In this document: positions 54,463 to 63,918 of the stretch, piece by piece
How the letters are laid out: each line of letters starts with the position of its first letter
How positions within the stretch are numbered: position 1 is the first letter of the stretch
From: CAVWXT01 sp963759115
GTDB taxonomy: Bacteria; Planctomycetota; Planctomycetia; Pirellulales; Thermoguttaceae
Length of the DNA: 64,000 nt
Reading direction: 5' to 3'
Assembly: GCA_963759115.1 (NCBI GenBank)
Contig: CAVWXT010000005.1
Span: forward strand, 2,728,001-2,792,000
Notes under the pieces: generated by a model
What the model was told of the DNA's origin: nothing
The model's input: only the letters and a program-made list of their open reading frames with translations
The model's database searches: none
Program-made: the position numbers and the translations under genes

Positions 54463-56690
54463 ATGAAATGGCTTGGATACCGCGCGGTTCTCGTGATCGC
54501 GATCGTGCTTCTGGCGGCCGCGTCGCTGCACGCTGCCACTGTCATTTTGGTCAACCCGGGACGGTTTGCCTCAGTCGAGGCGGCCGCGCAGGCCGAGGCC
54601 GCCATTGACTGGAGCGATCCCGATTCCGCGGACGGGGTGGCCTGTACCGAGTGCTTTGCCGCGATCGAACTTCAGCACTATCTTCGCAAGCTGACCGGCC
54701 GGACCGATGACTTCGCGATCTCCCGCGACGCGGCAAACGCGAGCGACTCGATCGCGGTCGGGAAGATGGCCGCGGTGTCGTTCAACCCGGACGAGTTGGC
54801 CGCCCTCGGGCCGGAAGGCTACCGCATCAAGACTCGCACGACGCCCAACAACCAACGTGTATGGCTGATTGCCGGCGGTGGCCGTGTCGGCACGCTCTAC
54901 GGAGTCTACGATCTCTTGCACCGGCTGGGCTGCCGCTGGTTTGCCCCGGGAGAAGTCCACGAGGAGGCGCCGCGGATCGAGAAGATCGGCGATTTCGACG
55001 TGACCGAGCGCCCGGCCTTTCTCACCCGTGGATTCCTGGCCTGGGAGGACCGGGGCAATCCCGACTTCCTGCTCTGGATGGCCCGCAACCGGCTCGACTA
55101 TTGGTGCGACGCCGACAAGCACCATGCCTTGATGCACAAGCTTGGCATCCGCATGGGGGCCGGCCTCCATGACGCCCAGCCGATGTTCCTCAACCCCTCC
55201 GCGCCTTATCCTTACGCCCATCCGCTCTTTCCGGCCAGCAGCGACAAGCCCAAGGACCCCTACCCTGTTAGTTCGTTGTACCAGGGCGATGCCGACAAAG
55301 ACGGCAAGCTCTCTAACTTCGAGGCCCATCCCGAGTGGTTCGCCCTCTGCGACGGCAAGCGGGTGCCGGGCATTCCGGATGCGAAGCAGCACGGGGCGAA
55401 CTTCTGCGTGTCGAACCCCAACGCCACCGCCGAGTTCATCAAGAACCAGATTCAAGCCCTGATCGACGGGCCATATCGCGACGCCGAAATACTCCGGCTC
55501 TGGACGATCGAACACGCCCGATGGTGCGAGTGTGCCGAGTGCAATGCCTTGGGCACGCCAACCGACCAGTACCTGCTCTTGGTCCATCGGCTGGGTCAGG
55601 AGATCAAGAAGGCGCGGTGCCGCCGGCACAATCCGCCGGTCGATCGAGATGCGCCTCCTGGCGTATGACGAAACACTGCTGCCGCCCACGCGACCGCTGC
55701 CGGCCGATTTCGACTACGCCAGCTGCGCCATGACGTTCTATCCGATCGAGCGCTGTTACGCTCACAATTTTGACGACCCGAATTGCAAGCTGCGCGAGAC
55801 TGACGCTCCCAACCCCCGCGCGACCAATGCCCACTATGTGGCCGATCTGTACCGCTGGGCTACCGACCCCAATCGGCTCTATCGCGGCCAGATTGCCGTG
55901 GGCGAGTATTACAACCTGTCGCGCTACGCAAACCTGCCGTTGTGCTACATGCACACGATGGCTAACGACATCCCGTACTATTATCGCGTCGGCGTCCGGC
56001 ACTTCGACTATATGCACGTGACCACCGGCAACTGGGGCAACAAGGCGCTGACGAACTACCAGATGGCTCGGCAGACTCTGGGACGTTCGGACCGATTGCG
56101 ACGAGCTTTGGAAGGACTACTTTGCTGGGCGTTATGGTCCGGCCGCCGCCGTGATGCGGCAGTTCTACGAGTCGCTGGAGCGGATGTTCTCGAACATCAG
56201 CGAACTGAAGTGCGGCACTCCCACCCGGTTGGCGCGCCGGTTGGATGCGGGCCAGGAGCGGCTCTTCGTCAGCGCTCACCTGCAATTCCGGCGTGAGCCC
56301 GGCGTGGTGTGCGACGGGCCTACGCTCACCGAGATCGTCGGCTCTTCGAACGACTGCCGCAAACTGATCGACGAGGCGATGAAAATGGGCCTTCCGCCGC
56401 GGATTCGGGCGCGGATTGCCGAGGACGAGCGAATCTTCACTTACGGAGAGCGCACTATCGCCTATCTGGACGAGTGCGTCGAGGCGTTTCAACTCGGTCG
56501 GGCTGGTCACCGCGACGAGGCCCGGCGGCACTTTGCCGAGGCAGCCCGGCTGGCCGAGCTATTGCGGGCCGACACTACTTCGGCCACGCTGTCGTCATCC
56601 CATGCCAACGCTCCGGATGCCCTCGTAGCCTCGGGCGCCGCCGGCGCGCTGAAACACCTTGAAAAGTTGCTCGGCCCGTTGAGTCCGTAG
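54463..56690 (+). pseudogene. DUF4838 domain secreted protein (two frameshifts)
   Basis: Signal peptide in residues 1-25 (AVLVIAIVLLAAASLHAATV), then the DUF4838 layout: CFAAIELQHYLRKLTGRTDD, GPEGYRIKTRTTPNNQRVWL, GGRVGTLYGVYDLLHRLGCR, WFAPGEVHEEAPRIEKIGDF, then the catalytic-like region (SNPNATAEFIKNQIQALIDG, RWCECAECNALG) and the helical C-terminus. Shifts near 55620 and 56080 break it (continuations RRSIEMRLLAYDETLLPPTR and WDVRTDCDELWKDYFAGRYG). DUF4838 proteins are related to alpha-glucuronidase-type glycosidases; a role in polysaccharide breakdown is an inference. C-terminal residues run to LGPLSP-stop at 56690. Confidence 0.8.
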
Positions 56691-56717
56691 TCCCCTCTCC
56701 CTCCGGGAGAGGGCTAT

Positions 56718-56960
56718 GGTGAGACCCTGCTCCTTCTGGACATCGACTGCCACAAGTCCGGGTCGCTCGCCGGAGCCAGGCAGTTCGCCGAGTTCCTGAA
56801 GGAGAAGTACTTCCCGGACTTGTACTACGAGAACCTCCACCAACGGCCACGGCACCCACGGCTAGCCTACGCGGTAGCGATCGACGGCTTCGAGGACTTC
56901 CTCGACCGGGCTGCCCGGCATGCAGACAACCGGCGATCTGCCTCCGAAGATACCATGTAA
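56718..56960 (+). pseudogene. fragment of a mobile-element-type protein
   Basis: ETLLLLDIDCHKSGSLAGAR then QFAEFLKEKYFPDLYYE in one frame, and TSTNGHGTHG in the next, followed by a stop. The LDIDCHKSGSLAGA ... STNG(N/H)G.HGY pattern is one I know from replication- or transposon-associated proteins in planctomycetes. Both ends are missing and the frame is broken, so it is a relic. Confidence 0.5.
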
Positions 56961-57022
56961 GAGCCGGGTCGCCGTGTTAAGCTCCAAGTTTTGGTTGTAA
57001 CCTATTTTCGAGGAGCTCAAAC

Positions 57023-57360
57023 ATGTCAACGACCCGGAAGAGTGATTCTACCGTGCAAGAGGCTGTGTTGTACATGGCGTTGGAGTTGAGCGAGAAGACC
57101 TGGAAGTTGGGGTTCTCGACGGGCCTGGGGCAGGAGCCGCGGCAGCGGGACATTCCCGCCAGAGCGGTGGTGAGGCTGGAGCAGGAGATCCTCGCAGCGA
57201 AGGAGCGATTCGGGCTCCCGCCCGAGACGCCGGTGGCAAGTTGCTACGAGGCCGGCCGCGACGGATTCTGGTTGCACCGCTGTCTGCTGTCGCTGGGAGT
57301 GGCAAACGAAGTGGTCGATTCCTCCAGCATCGAGATTGACCGGCGGAAGCGGCGTGCCGC
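57023..57360 (+). pseudogene. IS110-family transposase, N-terminal remnant
   Basis: VLYMALELSEKTWKLGFSTG, GQEPRQRDIPARAVVRLEQE, then PVASCYEAGRDGFWLHRCLL and NEVVDSSSIEIDRRKRRA form the N-terminal RuvC-like (DEDD) half of an IS110 transposase, with the first acidic residue in MALELSEK and the second in CYEAGRDG. Homology stops near 57360, at the start of a 28-bp near-perfect palindrome. The Tnp20 C-terminal half is missing, so it cannot work. Confidence 0.72.
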
Positions 57361-57361
57361 G

Positions 57362-57389
57362 CGACCTTTGTCGAATTCGACGAAGGTCG
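57362..57389. repeat. 28-bp near-perfect palindrome
   Basis: CGACCTTTGTCGAATTCGAC continued by GAAGGTCG reads the same on both strands except at one symmetric pair (26 of 28). It marks the truncation point of the IS110 transposase remnant and may be a recombination scar or binding site. Confidence 0.6.
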
Positions 57390-57506
57390 GCGACATGGTT
57401 GGGATCGAGTGGCAGAGCAAGCGTCGGCTCCCGCCGGTAAGCCGTAACCAGCCGATGGCTCCGGATAGACCTTCCCTCCGCACGCGCCGATGGAGGCATC
57501 TCTCAT

Positions 57507-58424
57507 TTACCCCCCGTCTCGCCCCACCGCCTCGTGCCAGCCGAGCAGCGACGGGGAGTCCGGATCGTGGGACTCGAAATTCAGCCGAGCCTGGTCGAAG
57601 CTCTTGGTGGCGTAGCAGTACTGGCAGCCGAACAGGCACGATTCGTACATGCCAACGTCCCGGCTGACGACGCATCCACATGCCTTGCGCTGGGCAGGAT
57701 CCTTCGTCTTCGGGACGTCGATGCCGAACGCCTCGGCGATCACCTGATCGTCCACGCACTTGCCGGGAAGGATGCCGAACGGTTGCAGGTCGATCTCCTC
57801 GGCGCAACTGACGATCTTCATCCCGTTCTCTCCCGCCAGTCCTGCCAGCCTGCGCATCAATGCCTCGAAATCCCCGGCATCGCACTGGCGTACTGCCGCC
57901 GGCGTCCCTTCCAGCCTGTTCAGCCGGGCTTCCGTCTTCCGGTAGATGTCCACGATGCTGACGACCGCCCTGCGCGTATGCCCCCCGAGCGACTCGGCCA
58001 GCCGCCGGAAGTTCGCCTCGTGGAACGCCGGGGGCGTGATCCCGGTGAACACGATAGGGTCGTAGCGCCAAATGGCCCGCCTCGGCCCCAGCCGTTCCGC
58101 AAGCTCGCGGAACGCATCGACGGCGGTCGCGGCAGGAGGAGATTTAGGATCGAGTTCCCGCGGGTATCCCAGGATCGTGAACTGGAAGTAGTAGCGGTAT
58201 CCTCGGGAGTCCAACTCGTCGAGATACGGCATCAGGGGACGGGGGCTGCGGGTCCAGAAGACAATGGCGTCCACGTCCTCCGGCTTGAGGGAGATCCGGG
58301 CCACCTGGTCCCGGTTGTACGGGTTCGCGACCGTGCAGTACCCTTCCTTAAGGCGACGGACCATCCACTCCGCGTAGAAAGCGGGGATGTCGGTACGGCG
58401 GCTCGCGCTGACAATCATGGACAA
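57507..58424 (-). CDS. DUF1848 family protein (radical SAM-like)
   Basis: 305 aa, start ATG at 58424 with GAGGTG upstream. N-terminus MIVSASRRTDIPAFYAEWMV and MVRRLKEGYCTVANPYNRDQ, then ARISLKPEDVDAIVFWTRSP is the typical DUF1848 opening. The C-terminal cysteine cluster is KACGCVVSRDVGMYESCLFG, CQYCYA, giving Cys residues in a CxC...C..C..C arrangement that likely holds an Fe-S cluster. Function is not established; the fold is believed to be radical SAM-like. It starts six bases after the end of the gene at 58431-59985, so the two form an operon. Confidence 0.88.
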   Translation of the reverse strand: MSMIVSASRRTDIPAFYAEWMVRRLKEGYCTVANPYNRDQVARISLKPEDVDAIVFWTRSPRPLMPYLDELDSRGYRYYFQFTILGYPRELDPKSPPAATAVDAFRELAERLGPRRAIWRYDPIVFTGITPPAFHEANFRRLAESLGGHTRRAVVSIVDIYRKTEARLNRLEGTPAAVRQCDAGDFEALMRRLAGLAGENGMKIVSCAEEIDLQPFGILPGKCVDDQVIAEAFGIDVPKTKDPAQRKACGCVVSRDVGMYESCLFGCQYCYATKSFDQARLNFESHDPDSPSLLGWHEAVGRDGG

Positions 58425-58430
58425 TGCACC

Positions 58431-59985
58431 TCACACCACCGACAGCGACGGGTAACATTTCCGGTAGTAATTTCCCTTGCGGCTGCGGAGCAGGTAGTCC
58501 AACCAATAGCCCGGCAGGTCGCCCCTCAGCAGGAACGCCGCCTTCGCCGACTCGTCGCCGTACTCCTCCAGCACCCGCCTGACGAACCTCGGGCTGACGG
58601 CGGGCGACTCGATGAAGCCCCGGATGACCTCCTGTTCCTCCTCGGTCAAGCCCTCGCCCTTCTTCTTCAGCCCCGCGAGCAGGGTCGTGAAGCCGGACAT
58701 GATCTCCTTGCCCTCGTCGGGATTGAGAAACACGCCGAGGCCGTCCTTCTCCTCCAGCAAGTCCGGCGGGAGCTTGATCTCGGGGCGACCCGTCTTCAGT
58801 CCGTGCCTCTTGACCGCATCCTCCACTTCCTGCTTGGGTTTCTGTTCCCAGTGCCAGCGCAGCTCCTTCTGCCAGTCCGCCGCCATCGCCAATCCGTCCG
58901 GGTAGACAGCCAGGTCCTTGCCGCCGTGGTAGGCGAGCGTCTTCTCGTGCATTTCCGCCATCATCCCTCTCACCTGCGTCTCGTACTCCTTCGAGTAGCG
59001 GCACACGATGGCGCTGCTCTGGCGTTTCATCTTCTTCTTCAGGTCGTCGGCATCGACCTTCGAGGCGTCGCCCACGAGCCGCTGCTCGCCCGACCAGTAC
59101 CATTCCCCGCGCCACGGGACGAGGCTGCCGAAGACGACCTGCCCCCGCTTGAACGGATGCCGCCTCATGTCGATCCTGATCCGGTAGGGCTGGTCGTTGA
59201 TGAGGTTCACCGCTTGCAGCGCCTCGCTGCTGACCGACACGAGCCTGTAGAACGCAGCGTGCCGCTCGTACCAGCTCCGCAAGTCCTTGCGGTCGTCCTC
59301 CGGGATGTCGAGGACTCCGGCCAGGATGTCGATCGCCCCCAGTCCCGACCAACGGGTACACTCCTGGCAGACGAAGTCGTCGATGTGCGGGATGTCCGAG
59401 CCGCCGGGAGGCTGCTCCTCCATGTAGCGGGTGAACATCGTGCGAAACATGAAGGAGTGCGTGCCGAGCCAGACCAGCTTGCGTTTCACGTCCCAGCCGT
59501 GCGTCGTTGGGGCTCTGAAGGAACGCCTTCATGCCCGAGTCCTTGGGGACTTCGGCAAAGGCATCAGACAGGAAGGAGCTGACGGTATCGGCGATGCGAT
59601 GGAGGTCCTGGTGCGTCGGCGAGATGGTCAGATTGTCGATGAGCGCCGGGTACAAGACCCAAAGGAAGTGGCGGAATCGTTCGGGGCTGAGGTCTGGCCC
59701 GAGATCGCCTTGCTTCGAGGTCAGGGAAAGGGTGCTGCCGAAGAACTCGACGTTGTAGCGTTCGTACGCCGCCCATATCCCGATGCCGGCGTGGATGTTC
59801 TCGGCGAAATCGACCACGATGCCGGCGAGGTCGTCGAGCACATCGGGAGGCAGGCGGAGGGTGTCGTGGGCGAAATCGCGCTGCACGTCCGCGAGCGCCC
59901 GCCGGAGCTGCCGCACGATCTTGGGAAGGTGCGAGTCGCCTCGTCCCTCGTAGCCGTGGGGGCGATGCGCCAAGTAGTCCGCCAT
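58431..59985 (-). CDS. uncharacterised protein, possibly DUF3843-like (one frameshift)
   Basis: About 515 aa once repaired, start ATG at 59985 with AAAGGAT upstream. N-terminal part: MADYLAHRPHGYEGRGDSHL, PKIVRQLRRALADVQRDFAH, GIWAAYERYNVEFFGSTLSL, then FRHFLWVLYPALIDNLTISP and THQDLHRIADTVSSFLSDAF. Near 59495 the frame shifts and continues THGWDVKRKLVWLGTHSFMF to KGNYYRKCYPSLSVV-stop at 58431. A CQECTR pair and a basic C-terminal half are visible. The pairing with a DUF1848 gene in one operon is the only functional clue. DUF3843 is named from memory and is uncertain. Confidence 0.6.
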
Positions 59986-60140
59986 GACTTATCCTTTTTG
60001 TGAAGTCTCGTGGGCATTGTATCGGAGGTCTGATTGGGTTGGCAATCCAGCTTCTCCCGTGGTAGGCTGGCAAGGGCAGGGCAAGAAACGCAAGCAGGAA
60101 TTGCTCCCGGCGCGGGAAATACCGGGGAAGGAGAGGATCC

Positions 60141-61133
60141 ATGAAACCGTCCTGGCGGGTCTTCCTTTTGTTCGTCGGCTTGTTGCCGTCTGGGGCTTGG
60201 GCTGGCGAAAGCGGGTACGGCTACGATCCCCTGGCGGTCTCCGACCGGCCCAATACCGAGCCGCTGGACCTCACGGTCAAGGACGAAGCGCGAGGACGGG
60301 AGATCCCGATCCGCGTGTACCTCCCGGCGCGGACCGAGCGGCAACCGATGGTGCTTTTCAGTCACGGGCTGGGCGGCTCGCGCGAGGGAAGCGCGTACCT
60401 GGGCAAGCACTGGGCCGCTCGCGGGTATGTCGCCGTGTTCCTCCAGCACCCCGGGAGCGACACGTCCGTCTGGCAGGACAAGCCCAAAGCTGACCGCATG
60501 GCCGCCATGCGCCAGGCCGCCGGACTGGAGAACTTCCTGTTGCGCGTCAAGGACGTTCCTGCCGTGCTGGACCAGTTGCAACGATGGAACCGAACGGAGA
60601 GGCACCCGCTGGCGGGACGGCTTGACCTTGAGCGCGTGGGCATGTCCGGGCATTCGTTCGGCGCGGTGACGACCCAGGCGGTGAGCGGACAGTCCTTCCT
60701 GGGCGGAACGACACCGTTCGCCGACCCGCGGATCAAGGCCGCCGTCGTGATGAGCCCGAGCAGCCCACGGCGGGGCGACCCGAAGCAGGCGTTCGCCGCC
60801 GTGAAGGTCCCGTGGATGCTGATGACGGGCACGAAGGATGTCTCCCCCATCGGCGACGCCGACATGAAGTCGCGGCTCGGCGTCTTTCCCGCGCTGCCGC
60901 CCGGCGGCAAGTACGAGCTGATCCTCGACCGGGCGGAGCACTCCGCATTCACCGACCGCCCCCTGCCGGGCGACACGGAGAAACGGAATCCCAACCACCA
61001 TCGGGCCGTCCTGGCGTTGAGCACGGCTTTCTGGGACGCATGGCTGCGCGACGATGCCGCCGCCAAGGCTTGGCTTGACGGCGAGGGGCCGCGGTCGCTC
61101 CTGGAGAAAAACGACGGCTGGCAAAGGAAGTGA
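60141..61133 (+). CDS. secreted alpha/beta hydrolase (dienelactone hydrolase / PAF acetylhydrolase-like)
   Basis: 330 aa, ATG at 60141 with GGAGAGG upstream. A signal peptide (VFLLFVGLLPSGAWA, about 1-21) is followed by YGYDPLAVSDRPNTEPLDLT. Catalytic features: oxyanion-loop HGLGGSREG at 75-83, nucleophile S172 in GMSGHSFGAV, Asp in LMTGTKDVSPIGD, His in DRAEHSAFTDRP. This order and the GxSxG fit platelet-activating-factor acetylhydrolase-like or dienelactone hydrolase-like esterases. The substrate is not known. Transcribed divergently from the DUF1848 operon. Confidence 0.85.
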   Translation: MKPSWRVFLLFVGLLPSGAWAGESGYGYDPLAVSDRPNTEPLDLTVKDEARGREIPIRVYLPARTERQPMVLFSHGLGGSREGSAYLGKHWAARGYVAVFLQHPGSDTSVWQDKPKADRMAAMRQAAGLENFLLRVKDVPAVLDQLQRWNRTERHPLAGRLDLERVGMSGHSFGAVTTQAVSGQSFLGGTTPFADPRIKAAVVMSPSSPRRGDPKQAFAAVKVPWMLMTGTKDVSPIGDADMKSRLGVFPALPPGGKYELILDRAEHSAFTDRPLPGDTEKRNPNHHRAVLALSTAFWDAWLRDDAAAKAWLDGEGPRSLLEKNDGWQRK

Positions 61134-61188
61134 GGGGGGACGCCCCGCCGCCCTCGGTGACCCCCGTCCCATGTCCCCGAAAGCCTCG

Positions 61189-61194
61189 TATAAT
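61189..61194 (+). promoter_or_regulatory. TATAAT -10 box upstream of the DUF169 gene
   Basis: Perfect TATAAT followed by GGG, as at 2795. No convincing -35 box at 17 bases. The ATG is 37 bases downstream. Confidence 0.35.
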
Positions 61195-61230
61195 GGGCAG
61201 TTGAACCGAGTCCACGGTCGAGGTGACACT

Positions 61231-62052
61231 ATGGAAAGCAAGATCGTGTCGGCGATCCGCTTGGAACTGGAGCCCGTGGCCCTGGTCTGGGCCGACGAGA
61301 AGCCCGAGGGGGCCGTGGAGTTCGCGCCCGGCAAGTGGGGCTGCGTCCTGTTCCTCCTCGCTGCGGCGGCCAAGGGGAAGACGGCTGTCGCCAGCCGCGA
61401 GACCTTCGGCTGTTTCGGCGGCGGAGTGGGACTGGGCTTCGGCGAGCAGTACAAGAGCTTCCCCGGCGGCGAGGAGTGCTTCTGCCGGTTCCTTTCCTGC
61501 GGCAACGCCGGCACCGAGCCGGGCCAGACGATCGGTCAGGGGATGGCCGCGTCGGGGGCGACTGCCATGGCCGAGGACTTTCTCCTGGGCGAACGCTATC
61601 TCAAGAGCCCGGAGCTGGTCAGAAAGTTTATCGCCTCGCTGCCCATCATGGACATTCCCGCCCGCTGCGTGGTCATGAAGCCGCTCCGTGACGTGGACTT
61701 TGCGAGAGACAACGTCCGCAGCATCACCTTCCTGGTCAACCCTGACCAGCTCTCGGCCCTCATTGTCCTGGCCAACTACGACGGCGAGCACAACGAGAAC
61801 GTGATCGTCCCTTTCGCCGCCGGCTGCCAGAGCGTTGGCATCTGCACGTTCCGGGAGAACGAGCGTGAGCATCCGCGAGCGGTGGTCGGCATGGTCGATC
61901 TGTCGGCCCGGAAGAACCTCCGGCGGCAGCTCGGCAAGGACGTGATGTCGCTCTCGGTCACGCCCGGGATGTTCCGGCGGATGGAGGAGAACGTCGAGGG
62001 GAGCTTCCTCCAGCGCGAGACGTGGAAGAGCTTGCTGGAGCAGAAGAGCTAA
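61231..62052 (+). CDS. DUF169 domain protein
   Basis: 273 aa, ATG at 61231 with GAGGTG upstream and a TATAAT at 61189-61194. DUF169 signatures: SAIRLELEPVALVWADEKPE, GKWGCVLFLLAAAAKGKTAV, ASRETFGCFGGGVGLGFGEQ, MKPLRDVDFARDNVRSITFL, VIVPFAAGCQSVGICTFREN. Four or five conserved Cys (GCFGGG, ECFCRF, CGNAG) suggest metal or cofactor binding. DUF169 proteins often accompany anaerobic or corrinoid metabolism genes, but nothing of that kind is adjacent here. Function is not established. Confidence 0.88.
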   Translation: MESKIVSAIRLELEPVALVWADEKPEGAVEFAPGKWGCVLFLLAAAAKGKTAVASRETFGCFGGGVGLGFGEQYKSFPGGEECFCRFLSCGNAGTEPGQTIGQGMAASGATAMAEDFLLGERYLKSPELVRKFIASLPIMDIPARCVVMKPLRDVDFARDNVRSITFLVNPDQLSALIVLANYDGEHNENVIVPFAAGCQSVGICTFRENEREHPRAVVGMVDLSARKNLRRQLGKDVMSLSVTPGMFRRMEENVEGSFLQRETWKSLLEQKS

Positions 62053-62157
62053 AGCGTGCAGACATTTTTGGCAGCCCAGGAAGCGGCACGAAGATCCAGG
62101 TAGTGCCAGACAAGGAATATCTTTTCCATGCTGAGGCCATTATTGACGGAGGAACCC

Positions 62158-63918
62158 ATGCACAGGCGAGATTTCGTATTCAGTTTAGGCGCGGCCGGAT
62201 CAGCGCTGCTCGCTGGCCAGCAAGTCCCCAGTCCGGCCGAACCGCTTCGCCGGACGACCGCGGGGGCCAAGCCGGCGATCGCCGTCAATCACCTCGGCTT
62301 CCTGCCCAAGGGCGGCAAGCGGGTTATCTTCCGGCTCACCGGGTCGGACGTGCCGTCGGCCTTCACTATGCGGGAGATCGGCAGCGTCACTCCGCCGTTC
62401 AGTATCACGCGACCCCTGACCCGCGTCCCCTCGGACCTGGGCGAGTGCCTTGTCGGAGACTTTAGCGATGTCGAACGTGTAGGCGTGTATCAGGTCAGCA
62501 TCGGTGACGAACGATCTGTCCCGTTCTTCATCCGGGAAGACGCCTGGCGGCGCACGTTGCCGAAAGCGTTCAGCTTTTATCCGCAGAAGCGGTGTGGCAT
62601 CGCTGTGCCCAATGTGCATCTGGTTTGCCACCTGGACGATGCCCGCAGGCGCGACAACGGGCAGTACATCGACATGACCGGCGGCTGGCATGATGCCGGC
62701 GACCTTCGCAAGTGGATGACCTCGGCGCTGCTCAGCGGCACGGCCCTGTGCAACCTGGCGCGTAACCTGGGAGAACGGTGGAACCTGGATGGCTCGGGGC
62801 TCGCGCCTGTGCTCGACGAGATCAAATGGGGCAACCGCTACTGGCTGAAGATGCAGGATGCCGACGGGCGGGTGTTCAATGACGTTGCCGGTGGCCTCGA
62901 TGGCGATAACAGTGACAATCACTGGACGGATAACGTCATCGGCAGCGAGGACAACCGCTACATCAACCCTTCCAAGCCCAACCAGGTTCAGGCCCAGTTC
63001 ATAGCCGTGCAGGCATTGCTCTCGCAGGTGTACCGAAAAACAGACCCCGGCTACGGGCAGCTCTGCCTGCCCACCGCGCTCCGTTGCTGGAACGCCAACA
63101 CTCCGGGAAGCGGGACCTTGGAGTTGGGGTGGTGGCTCCTGGCGGCGACGGAACTGTATCGCGCGACTGGCGACAAGCGTTGGGCGGAGCAAGCCGCGGG
63201 TCTTGCGGAGCGCCTGCTCAAGATGCAGGTGACGGAGTACGCCGGCGGCCAGAAGGTGGTCCGGGGTTTCTGGCGTACTTCGGCGGAGAACTCCGCTCCA
63301 CTGATCCACCACTGCCTGCCCGGAATCCCGGCCATCGCCTTGCTGGAACTTGCCAGGGGCTTGCCCGAACATCCGGACACGCGGAAGTGGCGGGACGCCG
63401 TGCGGCTCCACCTGGACGAGTACGTCGTGCCGATGACTTCCCGCAATGCCTACCGCATCATGCCGTTGGGACTCTTCAAAGGCTCGCCCTCTCCGGAACG
63501 CTACCACCCGCTCGGGGGCGAGTTCACCTACCGCTACTTCATGCCCGTCGCGCGGGGTTCGCACGGCCTGACGTCGCACTTCGAGAGCCACGCGGCGCTG
63601 CTCGCCCTGGCGGGCAGGGCATTCGGAAGCCGCGACTACACGGAATTGGCTTACCGGCAGTTGGAGTGGATCATGGGGGCGAATCCGTTCGGTGCCTGCT
63701 TGATGAGCGGCGAGGGGATGCGCAATCCCTATCCCCACTCTCGGTATGAGGGCCTGACCGTGGGCGCGCTCATGAACGGCTTCGGGGGCAACGAAGAGGA
63801 CGAGCCGGTGCTTGACATGGAGTACGGCTTTGACTGGCACACCACGGAGTACTGGCAGCCCCACAACGCCTGGTATCTCTGGACACACTCGGTGCTGGAA
63901 ATGGATCCGGGGACCTAG
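62158..63918 (+). CDS. glycoside hydrolase family 9 protein (cellulase-type), Tat-exported
   Basis: 586 aa from the ATG at 62158, with GGAGGA four bases upstream; an earlier in-frame ATG at 62128 lacks a site. MHRRDFVFSLGAAGSALLAG is a twin-arginine signal. Residues 38-130 form the CelD_N-type Ig domain (AIAVNHLGFLPKGGKRVIFR). The GH9 (alpha/alpha)6 barrel follows: MTGGWHDAGDLRKWMTSALL with the catalytic-base Asp pair at 179/182, then LEWIMGANPFGACLMSGEGM and the C-terminal DWHTTEYWQPHNAWYLW where the acid Glu is expected. GH9 enzymes cleave beta-1,4-glucans or related polymers. It is the only clear polysaccharide-degrading enzyme in the window and lies near the decayed DUF4838 gene. Confidence 0.88.
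   Translation: MHRRDFVFSLGAAGSALLAGQQVPSPAEPLRRTTAGAKPAIAVNHLGFLPKGGKRVIFRLTGSDVPSAFTMREIGSVTPPFSITRPLTRVPSDLGECLVGDFSDVERVGVYQVSIGDERSVPFFIREDAWRRTLPKAFSFYPQKRCGIAVPNVHLVCHLDDARRRDNGQYIDMTGGWHDAGDLRKWMTSALLSGTALCNLARNLGERWNLDGSGLAPVLDEIKWGNRYWLKMQDADGRVFNDVAGGLDGDNSDNHWTDNVIGSEDNRYINPSKPNQVQAQFIAVQALLSQVYRKTDPGYGQLCLPTALRCWNANTPGSGTLELGWWLLAATELYRATGDKRWAEQAAGLAERLLKMQVTEYAGGQKVVRGFWRTSAENSAPLIHHCLPGIPAIALLELARGLPEHPDTRKWRDAVRLHLDEYVVPMTSRNAYRIMPLGLFKGSPSPERYHPLGGEFTYRYFMPVARGSHGLTSHFESHAALLALAGRAFGSRDYTELAYRQLEWIMGANPFGACLMSGEGMRNPYPHSRYEGLTVGALMNGFGGNEEDEPVLDMEYGFDWHTTEYWQPHNAWYLWTHSVLEMDPGT

Noticed and set aside
57534..59582. 682-aa plus-strand ORF
   Set aside because: Antisense to the DUF1848 operon; no domain, low-complexity composition.
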